Shown: piece by piece, positions 1 through 7,680 of the stretch
How positions within the stretch are numbered: position 1 is the first letter of the stretch
Layout of the letters: the number at the start of each line of letters is the position of its first letter
From: Anaerolinea sp.
GTDB lineage: Bacteria; Chloroflexota; Anaerolineae; Anaerolineales; Villigracilaceae
NCBI GenBank assembly: GCA_020723805.1
Contig: DYID01000026.1
Location: forward strand, 1 to 45,082
DNA length: 45,082 nucleotides
Reading direction: 5' to 3'
Position numbers and translations under genes: made by a program
The notes under the pieces: model-generated
Database searches by the model: none
Seen by the model: only the letters and a program-made list of their open reading frames with translations
Told to the model about the DNA's origin: nothing

Positions 1-42
1 CTCTATCATAACCATTGTTAGAATAATTTGTAAAGGTGCAAA

Positions 43-75
43 ATGTCGCGCTACGGGAAAACTGCGTAAGGTGAG
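43..75. repeat. Dispersed repeat, inverted copy at right end of window
   Basis: This intergenic stretch ends with AACTGCGTAAGGTGAG and begins with TGTCGCG. The reverse complement of 45025-45057 has the same ends and overall order with a few mismatches in the middle. It is probably a member of a short dispersed intergenic repeat family. The 45-kb separation makes a functional pairing between the two copies unlikely. Confidence 0.5.
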
Positions 76-81
76 CTGCTA

Positions 82-115
82 AAAAAACATCGGGAAGACG
101 CGCGTGCATCTTCCC
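82..115 (-). terminator. Intrinsic terminator of the ELWxxDGT lipoprotein gene
   Basis: GGGAAGA (92-98) pairs with TCTTCCC (109-115). On the minus strand the stem is followed within a few bases by seven T residues (the A run at 82-88). It lies just beyond the stop codon of the minus-strand gene that ends at 133. Confidence 0.7.
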
Positions 116-132
116 AATGTGTGACATTTGCC

Positions 133-2619
133 CTACGGCGCATTAAACCGCCACAACTCCTTGCCGGCGCCGTCGCCTCCGTTGGCGCTGAAGTACAGCC
201 GGTTGTTGTACGACGTCAGATACGAGGGAAACGAATCGCCCGACGGGTTCACATCCGCTGCGAGGCTGGCGCTGGTGCCGTTGAACCTCCACAGTTCGAA
301 GCCTTTGCCGTCGCCGCCGTTGGCGCTGAAGTACAACACGCCGTTGAAGACTGCCAGATGCGAAGGCGCCGAATCGCCTGCGCCGGGGTTGATGTTGGAG
401 GCGAGAGCGGCGTTGGTTCCGTCGTATTTCCAGAGTTCCGTGCCGTTCACGCCGTCGTTGGCGCTGAAGTAAAGGACATCGTTCCAGACCTGCAGGTAGG
501 CAGGGTTGGCGTTGCCCACACCGGCGTTGATGTCGGTCACGCGGACGGGGGGATTCGTGCCGTCGTACTTCCACAGTTCTGTGCCGAAGGTATCGTTGCT
601 GACGGCGCTGAAATACAACGCGCCTTTGTATTCCGCCAGGTGCGAGGGGTTTGAATCGCCCGCGCCGGGATAAATATCGGCGACACGGGTGGTGGTAACG
701 CCGTCCGTCTTCCAGAGTTCCGTGCCGTTCACGCCGTCGTTGGCGCTGAAGTAGAGGAAGCCGTTATAAACGGTCATGTAGGCGGGATTGGCGTTCCCCC
801 CGGCGGGATTGATGTCGGTCAGGCGTCCCACATTACTGCCGTTGAAGCGCCAAAGTTCCACGCCGGCGCCGTCGTTGCCGTTGGCGCTGAAATACAACGC
901 GCCGTTGTAGTCTGCCAGGAAGGCTGGATTCGAGCCTTCGGCGCCGGGGAAAATATCCGCCACACGGCTGGCAGAGTTGGCGGCGGCGTCGTACTTCCAT
1001 AGTTCCGCGCCGGCGTTGTCGTTGCTCACCGCGTTGAAATATAGGACGTTGTTGAACACCGCCAAATACGAGGGGTTGGAGTCTGCGCTGCCGGGGTAAA
1101 TATCTGCCGCTCGTTCAGTGGCAGATACCGGCGCGGCAAGAGCGAGTTCGAGCGTGTAGCGGCGGTCGGCGGCAGAAACGTTGACCACGTCCACGTAATA
1201 ACTGCCGTTGGCGGGCAGGCTTCCGCTCCATGTCAGCGTGTTGTTTTGAGGCTTCAGGACGATGTTCCCGCCGACTTGTGTCACCGCCAGTTCCAGCCCG
1301 CCGTCGGGCGCGGTGAGGACGGCGCTGAGGGTCTGTCCCTGTGCGGCGGTGAAGACGTAGCGCTCTTTGCCCTTGGATGGGGTGATGGTGCCGGAGAGGG
1401 TGACTTTGGAGCCGGCGGTCAGGCTGAGCGGAATCGGCTCCGACCCGCCGCTGACGGGATTGCCGTCTGCCGAGTTGATCGGCACGCGAATCCTGTCGCC
1501 GCCTGTGACGGTGGAGATGGTTTGATTCGCCTCTTTCAACACGTCCACGCGGGCGTTGTAGCGCTGAGCGATGCTCTCCCATGTGTCGCCTGCCTGGGCG
1601 GTGATGAAAATAACGCACGGCGGACCATAGATTTTGCCGTTGCTGCCGATGTTCGGAACGGTCAGGACATCCACGGGCCAGATTTTGGCGGGGTCTTTCA
1701 CCTGCGGGTTGGCATTGCGCAGGGCGTTGAAGTCGGCGCCGTAACAGCGGGCGATTTGAAGCATCCATTCGCCGGGTTGCACGTCGTGTTGGATGGTGGC
1801 GCCCTTGGTCAAGCCGGAGGGGGGCGTTCCGCTCGATACGGTGGTGTTGGTGACGGTCACGCTGAACGGTTGATTCGTGGTTGCTCCGCCGCCCGAGGCT
1901 TCGAAGGTGAAGGTGAGTTGTGTGAGCGCGCGGTCACTGTCTTGGATGTTGTACACGCTCGTGCAGGAAAACGATGCGCCTGCCGCGAGCGTCGTATCCG
2001 CCCCGCCGCAGTTGATTGTTCCTATGCGGCTCTCGCGCAGGGTGAACTGGGCGGGTCCCAGCGCGGTCGCGCCGGTGTTTTGAATCGTGTAGGCGAGCGT
2101 GATGGAGGAAACGGCGTTACTGTAACTTGTCGGGCTGGCGGTAACGGTCAGGGCGAGGACGCGGGCAAGCGTCATCGGCACGTTGGTGGTGACAGTATTG
2201 GACGTAATCCCCCCGGCGCTGGCGGTAGCGGTACTGGTCACTGAACCGGCGTTCAGGTCGGCTTGGGTGATTTGATACGACCCGGCGCAGTCCAGGCTTT
2301 CGGTTGGGTCGAAAGAATCGTTCAGGTTGCCGACGGTGTTGACCGCCGGGCAGGAGACAGCGGCGACTTTTGTGTCGGTCACGGTCACAGGTCCGCTAAG
2401 AGCCGTGTTGCCGGCGTTGGTCACGGTATAGCGAAAGACAATCGTCTGCCCAACGGTGTTGAACGTCCCGCTTTGCGCCTGGACGTTCAACGTCAACGCC
2501 GCTCCATCTCCTCCTGAAAAGACGGCTTGCTGGGTTTCGGGCGCGCCGCCGAGGTTGCAGGCATACAGGAGAGCCGCAAAAATCAGAACGATGACGCCGA
2601 GGGTAAGGAACTTTGACAT
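133..2619 (-). CDS. Secreted lipoprotein with two LysM domains and seven ELWxxDGT repeats
   Basis: This is a probable surface lipoprotein. A signal peptide of hydrophobic residues ends in a lipobox (LLYAC). Two Ig-like DUF11/CARDB-type repeats follow, with the phrase YTVTNAGNTALSG, then two LysM domains, one beginning HDVQPGEWMLQIA and one with AGDTWESIAQRYN. Next is a pre-peptidase C-terminal-like beta domain. The C-terminal third has seven repeats of about 45 residues with LYFSAN and ELWKYDG or ELWRFNG cores. That is the ELWxxDGT family, thought to form beta-propeller-like folds. LysM suggests peptidoglycan binding. The start at 2619 is preferred because AAAGGA lies 8 nt upstream; an in-frame ATG at 2628 has no properly spaced site. 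No enzyme domain is seen, so the function is unknown, probably binding or adhesion. Confidence 0.85.
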   Translation of the reverse strand: MSKFLTLGVIVLIFAALLYACNLGGAPETQQAVFSGGDGAALTLNVQAQSGTFNTVGQTIVFRYTVTNAGNTALSGPVTVTDTKVAAVSCPAVNTVGNLNDSFDPTESLDCAGSYQITQADLNAGSVTSTATASAGGITSNTVTTNVPMTLARVLALTVTASPTSYSNAVSSITLAYTIQNTGATALGPAQFTLRESRIGTINCGGADTTLAAGASFSCTSVYNIQDSDRALTQLTFTFEASGGGATTNQPFSVTVTNTTVSSGTPPSGLTKGATIQHDVQPGEWMLQIARCYGADFNALRNANPQVKDPAKIWPVDVLTVPNIGSNGKIYGPPCVIFITAQAGDTWESIAQRYNARVDVLKEANQTISTVTGGDRIRVPINSADGNPVSGGSEPIPLSLTAGSKVTLSGTITPSKGKERYVFTAAQGQTLSAVLTAPDGGLELAVTQVGGNIVLKPQNNTLTWSGSLPANGSYYVDVVNVSAADRRYTLELALAAPVSATERAADIYPGSADSNPSYLAVFNNVLYFNAVSNDNAGAELWKYDAAANSASRVADIFPGAEGSNPAFLADYNGALYFSANGNDGAGVELWRFNGSNVGRLTDINPAGGNANPAYMTVYNGFLYFSANDGVNGTELWKTDGVTTTRVADIYPGAGDSNPSHLAEYKGALYFSAVSNDTFGTELWKYDGTNPPVRVTDINAGVGNANPAYLQVWNDVLYFSANDGVNGTELWKYDGTNAALASNINPGAGDSAPSHLAVFNGVLYFSANGGDGKGFELWRFNGTSASLAADVNPSGDSFPSYLTSYNNRLYFSANGGDGAGKELWRFNAP

Positions 2620-2666
2620 ACTCCACATCCTTTTCTGGTGACGTTCTTCACCGTCTCGATGGTATC

Positions 2667-2675
2667 AGTATAGCA
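2667..2675 (-). promoter_or_regulatory. Extended -10 promoter of the lipoprotein gene
   Basis: The minus strand reads TGCTATACT, an extended -10 element, about 45 nt upstream of the start codon at 2619. No clear -35 is visible. It is divergent from the alaS leader promoter at 2716-2724. Confidence 0.55.
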
Positions 2676-2715
2676 TGAACATAGACGAAAAATCCGCTGC
2701 GGCTGGTTCCAGCGG

Positions 2716-2724
2716 TGGTATAAT
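2716..2724 (+). promoter_or_regulatory. Distal extended -10 promoter of alaS (P1)
   Basis: The sequence is TGGTATAAT, a perfect extended -10. The expected start site 7 nt downstream is the A of the leader-peptide ATG at 2732, so the leader ORF would be translated from a leaderless transcript. No good -35 is seen, as at most other promoters in this window. Confidence 0.7.
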
Positions 2725-2731
2725 GCGCTCC

Positions 2732-2803
2732 ATGTTCAGGCAGATGATTTTCCAAGCCGCCGCCGCATCGGCTAGCGCAGCCCAGATCGGGACTGTTCTA
2801 TGA
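2732..2803 (+). CDS. Alanine-rich leader peptide of alaS (23 aa)
   Basis: This is a short ORF, ATG to TGA, that begins exactly where transcription from the TGGTATAAT promoter should start. Its middle reads QAAAASASAA: seven Ala codons (GCC, GCC, GCC, GCA, GCT, GCA, GCC) within ten. The downstream gene encodes alanyl-tRNA synthetase, so the codon bias matches the regulated enzyme. This is the hallmark of a regulatory leader peptide as in trp, his, leu or pheST attenuation. There is no Shine-Dalgarno site, consistent with leaderless initiation. The ORF ends just past the 5' arm of the antiterminator (2787-2795). A ribosome finishing the ORF would cover that arm, while one stalled on early Ala codons would leave it free. 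The function is inferred from sequence only. Confidence 0.75.
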   Translation: MFRQMIFQAAAASASAAQIGTVL

Positions 2804-2870
2804 GCGTGTGACGGCATATCGAAAACGACACCCTCCCAGTCCCGAATCTCCGCAGGTTCGGGATTTTTTT
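2787..2870 (+). promoter_or_regulatory. Transcription attenuator of alaS: antiterminator/terminator switch
   Basis: Two mutually exclusive hairpins are visible. In the antiterminator, TCGGGACTG (2787-2795) pairs perfectly with CAGTCCCGA (2837-2845), 9 bp. In the terminator, TCCCGAA (2840-2846) pairs with TTCGGGA (2857-2863) and is followed by T7 (2864-2870). The shared segment 2840-2845 can join only one of them. With the alanine-rich leader peptide upstream this is a classical ribosome-mediated attenuator: low Ala-tRNA stalls the ribosome, the antiterminator forms and alaS is read. The conserved T-box motif (GGGTGGNACCGCG-like) is absent, so a tRNA-binding T-box is unlikely. Confidence 0.75.
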
Positions 2871-2903
2871 CTTTCACAAACTTCCACTTTCTACTTTCCA
2901 CCT

Positions 2904-2912
2904 TGATATAAT
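2904..2912 (+). promoter_or_regulatory. Proximal extended -10 promoter of alaS (P2)
   Basis: TGATATAAT lies 30 nt upstream of the alaS start and downstream of the attenuator terminator. It would give a 5' UTR of about 24 nt containing the GGAG ribosome site at 2934-2937. If active it supplies basal alaS transcription that bypasses the attenuator. Confidence 0.55.
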
Positions 2913-2942
2913 TCGCCCGTCATCTCAACATTTGGAGACCGC

Positions 2943-5708
2943 ATGACCAAAAAACTTTCAGGCAACCAGATTCGCCAGGATTTCATCAACTTCTTCGTCG
3001 AGCGCGGACACACCGCCGTGCCGTCCATGTCGCTTGTCCCCGGCGGGGATGCGACGCTGCTCTTCACAAACTCGGGCATGGTCCAGTTCAAGGACGTTTT
3101 CCTCGGCACCGACAAAAAACCCTACACCCGTGCCGTGGACTCGCAAAAATGTATGCGCGTCGCCGGCAAGCACAATGACCTGGAAGACGTGGGGCGCGAC
3201 GACACCCATCACACCTTCTTCGAAATGCTCGGCAACTGGTCCTTTGGCGACTACTACAAAAAGGAAGCCATCGCCTGGTCGTGGGAACTGCTTACTGAAG
3301 TCTGGGGTCTCCCCAAAGATAAACTCTACGCCACCTGCTTCGAAGACGACAAAGGCAGCATCCCGCGCGACGACGAAGCCGCAGAAGTTTGGAAGGCGCA
3401 GCCCGGCTTCGATCCCTCGCATGTCCTCTTCTTTGGGCGCAAGGAAAACTTCTGGCAGATGGCGGAGACGGGTCCCTGCGGTCCCTGTTCCGAAATCCAC
3501 ATTGACCTCGGCGAAGAACGCGATAACCTGCGCGGCAAGCCGCATCGCTGCGGCGTGAACGGCGAATGTACGCGCTTCCTCGAACTGTGGAACAACGTTT
3601 TCATTCAATACAACCAATTTGAAGACGGGCGCCTCGAACCGCTCCCCGCCAAACACGTGGACACCGGCATGGGCTTCGAGCGCATCGTTGCCGTGTTACA
3701 GGGCGTGGACTCGAACTACAAAACCGACCTCTTCGCCGGCTCGCTTGCCGTCCTGCGCTCGCTCACCGGTCACAGCGAAGCGCAAATGTACGCCGACTTC
3801 ACCCCCTACCGCGTCATTGCCGACCACGCCCGCGCCGCCGCCTTCCTCATCGCCGATGGCGTCGTCCCCGGCAACGCCGGCAGAAACTACGTCACCCGCA
3901 TGATCATCCGCCGCGCGGCGCGCTTTGGCACCAAAATCGGCTTGAACGAACCCTTCCTTGCCAAAGTGGCGCAGGCGGTGATTGACCAATACGGCGACTT
4001 CTACCCCGAACTCCGCAAGGCACAGCCCGCCATCCTCGATCACCTCACGCGGGAAGAAATCCGCTTCGCGCGGACCGTGGAGGCTGGCACTGCCCATCTG
4101 GAGAATCTCCTCTCGAACCTCCGCGCCTCCAACCAGACCGTCCTCGACGGACGCCAAGCCTTCGACCTCTACGCCACCTACGGGCTTCCCTTCGAAATCT
4201 CCCGCGACATCGCTCGCGAGCAGGGACTGGACGTGGACGAGAAGGGCTTCAACGCCGCCAAAGAGGAACACGCCCTCGCTTCCGGCGGCGGCAAAGCCAT
4301 GGGCAAGCTCGGCGGTGAAGATGCCGAATTCTTTGCCGGTATCCTCCAAGACCTGCAAGCCAAAGGGAAACTCGGCGCGGGCGGCGTCGAATACGACCCC
4401 TACACCAGCCCGCGCGTCGAAGGGGAGGTGCTGGCGCTGGTGGTCAACGGTCAGCGGGTCGAATCCGCCTCGCTCGATGACCAGGTGGAGGTCATCCTGC
4501 CCAAGACCGGTTTCTACATCGAGTCGGGCGGTCAGGTGGACGACACCGGCTACATTCGCTCCGCCCCCCTCCGTCTCCCCAAAAATTCGGAGAATTTGGG
4601 GGGAGTGTCCCGAAGGGACGAGGGGGGATGGGAAATCGAAGTGACCGGCATGCGCCGCGCCTCGGCGGGAGTCATCGTCCACATCGGCACGGTCATCGCT
4701 GGGCAGCCCAAAGTCGGCGACAAGTGCATCGCCGAAGTGGACATGGTGCGCCGCCACGACATCATGCGCAACCACACCGCCACCCACCTCCTGCACAAGG
4801 CGCTGCACGCCGTTTTGAGCGACCAGGCAAAGCAGGCGGGTTCGCTCGTCGCGCCGGACCGCCTGCGCTTCGACTTCAACCATCCCGAAGCGTTGACTGC
4901 CGAACAACTCGAGCGCATCGAGCGGATGGTCAACGAGGCGATTGCCGCCGACATGCCCGTCCGCAAGGAAGTCAAATCGCTGGAGGCGGCAAAGCAGGAA
5001 GGCGCGATGGCGCTCTTCGGCGAAAAATACGGCGAGACCGTCCGCACGATTTCCATCCTCGAAGATGAGCAGAGCAAATATTCGTATGAACTGTGCGGCG
5101 GCACGCACCTCGAACGCACCTCCGATATCGGCATGTTCCTCATCGTCAGCGAAAGTTCGGTGGCGGCAAACGTGCGCCGCATCGAAGCCGTGACCGGACG
5201 CGGCGCCTACGAGTTGGTCACGAAGCGTTTCAAGACCTTGAAGCAGACAGCCGCGCTCCTGAAGTCCAGCCTGGACGAAGTGCCGCAGAAAGTGGAAAGC
5301 GTGCAAAGCGAGGTGGCAGAACTCAAAAAGGAACTTGCCAACCTGCGCGCCCAGCAGGCGCTGTCCATTTTCAACCTGCATCTTTCCAACCTTCAAACCG
5401 TGAAAGACGTGCATGTGCTGGCGGCGGACTTCCCCGGCGCAGACGCCGACACCCTGCGCCTGCTCGCCGATAAATTCCGCGAGAAAGTTCCTCAAAACGG
5501 CGCGGCATTGCTCGCCTCCGATTCCACCGTCATCGCGGCGGTGACCGAAGACCTCGTCAAGCGCGGGCTGAAAGCCGGCGACCTCATCGCCGGCGTCGGC
5601 GGAAAGGGAGGCGGGCGTCCTCATCTCGCGCAGGGCAGCCTGCCCAAAGGTCAGGAAAAAGAAGCGTTGTCGAAACTGCCGAAGGTCATCCAGGAACGGC
5701 TGAAATAA
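2943..5708 (+). CDS. alaS: Alanyl-tRNA synthetase
   Basis: It charges tRNA-Ala with alanine. The class II catalytic domain is at the N-terminus (GHTAVPSMSLVP, LLFTNSGMVQFKDVFLG). The editing domain carries the zinc-type motifs HTATHLLH (about residue 612) and CGGTH (about residue 719), and the C-Ala domain ends in GGKGGGRPH. At 921 aa it is some 40 residues longer than most bacterial AlaRS. About 22 of the extra residues (541-562) are encoded by an in-frame palindromic element in a loop between ESGGQVDDTG and the next beta strand. The ATG is preceded by GGAG at good spacing. Expression is probably controlled by the alanine-codon attenuator upstream and a proximal promoter. An intrinsic terminator follows, so it appears monocistronic. 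Confidence 0.98.
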   Translation: MTKKLSGNQIRQDFINFFVERGHTAVPSMSLVPGGDATLLFTNSGMVQFKDVFLGTDKKPYTRAVDSQKCMRVAGKHNDLEDVGRDDTHHTFFEMLGNWSFGDYYKKEAIAWSWELLTEVWGLPKDKLYATCFEDDKGSIPRDDEAAEVWKAQPGFDPSHVLFFGRKENFWQMAETGPCGPCSEIHIDLGEERDNLRGKPHRCGVNGECTRFLELWNNVFIQYNQFEDGRLEPLPAKHVDTGMGFERIVAVLQGVDSNYKTDLFAGSLAVLRSLTGHSEAQMYADFTPYRVIADHARAAAFLIADGVVPGNAGRNYVTRMIIRRAARFGTKIGLNEPFLAKVAQAVIDQYGDFYPELRKAQPAILDHLTREEIRFARTVEAGTAHLENLLSNLRASNQTVLDGRQAFDLYATYGLPFEISRDIAREQGLDVDEKGFNAAKEEHALASGGGKAMGKLGGEDAEFFAGILQDLQAKGKLGAGGVEYDPYTSPRVEGEVLALVVNGQRVESASLDDQVEVILPKTGFYIESGGQVDDTGYIRSAPLRLPKNSENLGGVSRRDEGGWEIEVTGMRRASAGVIVHIGTVIAGQPKVGDKCIAEVDMVRRHDIMRNHTATHLLHKALHAVLSDQAKQAGSLVAPDRLRFDFNHPEALTAEQLERIERMVNEAIAADMPVRKEVKSLEAAKQEGAMALFGEKYGETVRTISILEDEQSKYSYELCGGTHLERTSDIGMFLIVSESSVAANVRRIEAVTGRGAYELVTKRFKTLKQTAALLKSSLDEVPQKVESVQSEVAELKKELANLRAQQALSIFNLHLSNLQTVKDVHVLAADFPGADADTLRLLADKFREKVPQNGAALLASDSTVIAAVTEDLVKRGLKAGDLIAGVGGKGGGRPHLAQGSLPKGQEKEALSKLPKVIQERLK
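4564..4627 (+). repeat. In-frame palindromic element inside alaS
   Basis: The outer stem is CCCCCCTC (4564-4571) with GAGGGGGG (4620-4627). Inside it are two further hairpins, CCCC-A-AAATTC with GAATTTGGGG (4577-4601) and GTCCC-GAA-GGGAC (4607-4619), so the DNA can fold like a cloverleaf. It is translated as an extra loop starting PLRLPKNSENLGG. The first 17 nt (CCCCCCTCCGTCTCCCC) are identical to the element in cinA (15414-15471, other strand), read in the same frame there. Removing it restores a normal AlaRS loop. Confidence 0.75.
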
Positions 5709-5728
5709 AATCCCTTTCCTTCAATCCC

Positions 5729-5757
5729 AAGAGCCATTCGCCCGAATGGCTCTTTTC
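5729..5757 (+). terminator. Intrinsic terminator after alaS
   Basis: AAGAGCCATTCG (5729-5740) pairs with CGAATGGCTCTT (5743-5754). The end of the 3' arm and the next bases supply a short T run (TCTTTTC). It is 20 nt after the alaS stop. Confidence 0.8.
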
Positions 5758-5834
5758 ATGACCCGAAGCGGCGTGTCCAATCGGCGTAAAATTGGTTATA
5801 GATAGCAGAGCATCTTCTTGACAAGGAGCCAACC

Positions 5835-6443
5835 ATGAACGCTATCCTTCTTTGGGTTTTGTTTGGTTTTCTTTGCGGGAGTATCCCCTTTGCTTTCCTG
5901 ATCGGAAAATTCGTCCTCAGGCGCGACATTCGGACGGTGGGCGACGGCAACCCCGGCGGCACCAACGTCTGGATTGCCGGCGGCTGGAAGATCGGACTGG
6001 CGACCATCCTGCTCGAAATCTTCAAAGGCTTTGCGCCGGTCTATCTGGCGCAGCGCGCCGGACTTTCGGACTGGTCGCTGATCCCGGTGGGGCTTTCGCC
6101 CATCGTCGGTCACGCCGCCCAGCCCTTCCTCGGCTGGCGCGGCGGCAAGGCGCTGGGAGCCACAGGCGGCGTCTGGCTGGCGCTCACGGGGATTTGGGCG
6201 TTCATCGCTTTTGCCGTCGGCGCGCTGACGGTGTTGACCCTGCAAACCGTCCATGCCTACGCCTCCCTGGCTGGGATGATTACCCTGACCGTTTTTGTGT
6301 ACCTGCGCTTCGGCGCCGACTGGCTGAGCGCCTTTGCCCTGCTCAACACCGCCGTCATCTTTTGGACTCACCGCCGCGACCTGGGCAGTCCCTGGCAATG
6401 GCGGAACTGGGTCTCTCACTACGTCTTCAGGAGGAGCGCGTGA
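5835..6443 (+). CDS. plsY: Glycerol-3-phosphate acyltransferase PlsY
   Basis: It acylates glycerol-3-phosphate from acyl-phosphate, the first step of membrane phospholipid synthesis. It is an integral membrane protein of 202 aa, the usual length for PlsY. Recognised motifs are GSIPFAFLIGK near the N-terminus, GDGNPGGTNVW (the PlsY GNPGATN motif) and GHAAQPFLGWRGGKALG (the GH...GGKG motif, with KAL in place of KGV). Multiple hydrophobic segments are evident. The start ATG has AAGGAG 7 nt upstream. Its stop overlaps the start of the next glycosyltransferase gene (GTGA), so the two are translationally coupled, linking lipid precursor synthesis to a probable lipid-modifying enzyme. No PlsX or PlsC is in the window. 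Confidence 0.93.
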   Translation: MNAILLWVLFGFLCGSIPFAFLIGKFVLRRDIRTVGDGNPGGTNVWIAGGWKIGLATILLEIFKGFAPVYLAQRAGLSDWSLIPVGLSPIVGHAAQPFLGWRGGKALGATGGVWLALTGIWAFIAFAVGALTVLTLQTVHAYASLAGMITLTVFVYLRFGADWLSAFALLNTAVIFWTHRRDLGSPWQWRNWVSHYVFRRSA

Positions 6444-7621
6444 GCGGCTATTTCGAAAATCAACCGCAGGTCATCGTCGTCTTCCTCGCCCTGGGACTGT
6501 TGACCGCGCTCTCCAACTATTTTTCCATCCGCCGCTTCGACCAGTATCCGCGCGCCAGCGCCTTCCCGCGCGTGTCCGTCCTCATTCCGGCGCGCAATGA
6601 AGCCGCCAACATCGAAGCCTGCGTCCGCTCCCTGCTGGAACAGGATTATCCCGACTACGAGGTCATCGTCCTCGACGACCACTCCGAAGACGAGACGCGC
6701 CTTATCCTCAACCGCCTTGTTCAATCTCTGCGCCGCGCTTCAGACTCCGCCTCGGAGCGGCTCCGTGTACTCGATGGGCGTCCTCTTCCCGATGGCTGGC
6801 TGGGCAAGCATTGGGCGTGTCACCAATTGGCGCAGGCGGCGACGGGCGAACTCCTGCTCTTTACCGACGCCGATACCCGTCATGCGCCGAACATGCTGCG
6901 CGACAGCGTTTCGGCTCTCCTTGCCGAGCGCGCCGACCTGATCACCGCCTTCCCGCGCGAGGAGGCGGTCACTTGGGGCGAAAAACTCATCATCCCCGTC
7001 ATCGGCTTTGGCGTCTTTTCCTTCCTGCCTGTCACGCTGGCGCGCTGGCTGAGGTGGGCAGGGCTGTCTGTCACCATCGGTCAGTTCATGCTCTTCCGCC
7101 GCGCCGCCTTCGAAGCCATCGGCGGCTATGAAGCCGTCCGCAATCACCTTGTGGACGATGTGATGCTGGGACGCCGCATCATCCAGCACGGCTTCACCTG
7201 GCGGCTGATGGACGGCACGCGGCACGTTTCCTGCCGCATGTATCGCGGCTTCTGGCAGGCGGTGGATGGCTTTACCAAAAACATTTTTGCCTTTTTCGAT
7301 TACCGCCTTTCCCTGTTTGTGATTGCCTGGGCATGGATGGCGGTTACGTTTCTCGCTCCCGCCTTCGTCGTTGCGGCTCATGCCGTGAACCTGCCGGTGG
7401 ACTCCTACCCCTATCCGCTGGCGTGTCTGGCGGTCATCGAATCGCTTGCGATGTGGGCGTTGGCGTATGACCGTTTTCGTGTGCCGCTGTATCTGGTCTT
7501 TTTCTATCCCGTCAGTTTTGGTCTCTTTGTTTTGATTGCGTTTCGTTCCCTCGTGTACACCCTGCTGGGACAGTCCACCTGGAAGGGACGCGAACTCGCT
7601 CCGCCTGTGTGGAAGTGGTAG
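6440..7621 (+). CDS. Membrane-bound GT2 family glycosyltransferase
   Basis: This 393-aa family 2 glycosyltransferase resembles the CrtQ/CruC/HpnB group, which modifies carotenoid or hopanoid lipids. The GT-A fold begins PRVSVLIPARNEAANIEACV and has the acidic motifs DDHSEDET and TDADT plus a DDVMLGRR segment. One N-terminal and three to four C-terminal hydrophobic stretches anchor it in the membrane. The GTG start overlaps the plsY stop by four bases and has AGGAGG just upstream. A longer in-frame opening back to 5852 is only the shadow of plsY. The acceptor is not identifiable from sequence; the tie to plsY suggests a glycerolipid or a polyprenyl-type lipid. A 12-bp hairpin follows the stop. 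Confidence 0.85.
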   Translation: MSGYFENQPQVIVVFLALGLLTALSNYFSIRRFDQYPRASAFPRVSVLIPARNEAANIEACVRSLLEQDYPDYEVIVLDDHSEDETRLILNRLVQSLRRASDSASERLRVLDGRPLPDGWLGKHWACHQLAQAATGELLLFTDADTRHAPNMLRDSVSALLAERADLITAFPREEAVTWGEKLIIPVIGFGVFSFLPVTLARWLRWAGLSVTIGQFMLFRRAAFEAIGGYEAVRNHLVDDVMLGRRIIQHGFTWRLMDGTRHVSCRMYRGFWQAVDGFTKNIFAFFDYRLSLFVIAWAWMAVTFLAPAFVVAAHAVNLPVDSYPYPLACLAVIESLAMWALAYDRFRVPLYLVFFYPVSFGLFVLIAFRSLVYTLLGQSTWKGRELAPPVWKW

Positions 7622-7626
7622 TGCAA

Positions 7627-7654
7627 GTAGCGCAAGTCTATGGACTTGCGCTAC
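7627..7654. repeat. Perfect 12-bp hairpin repeat (REP-like)
   Basis: GTAGCGCAAGTC (7627-7638) and GACTTGCGCTAC (7643-7654) form a perfect stem with a 4-nt loop. It has no T run, so it is not a typical terminator. The hairpin upstream of aspS (38899-38933) shares the core GTAG..CAAGTCT and ACTTG, which suggests a dispersed palindromic repeat family. Confidence 0.6.
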
Positions 7655-7665
7655 ACCCCAGGGGG

Positions 7666-7671
7666 TATAAT
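7666..7671 (+). promoter_or_regulatory. TATAAT -10 box of the baseplate-J-like gene
   Basis: A perfect TATAAT preceded by G residues lies 9 nt before the ATG at 7681. The start site would be within about 3 nt of the ATG, so the mRNA is likely leaderless or nearly so. No Shine-Dalgarno sequence precedes the ATG. Confidence 0.5.
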
Positions 7672-7680
7672 TTTCTCCGC

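Noticed and set aside
2730-2942. T-box riboswitch upstream of alaS
   Set aside because: Synthetase genes often have T-boxes, but the conserved T-box sequence and a stem I specifier loop were not found; the Ala-rich ORF and simple switch fit peptide-leader attenuation better.
3696-5624. Long minus-strand open frame (642 codons) opposite alaS
   Set aside because: It is the antisense shadow of a high-GC gene; alaS is unmistakable on the plus strand and the shadow has no domain or ribosome site.
5852-6439. N-terminal extension of the GT2 glycosyltransferase frame
   Set aside because: It overlaps plsY out of frame with basic, low-complexity residues; the GTG at 6440 has AGGAGG and the family N-terminus.
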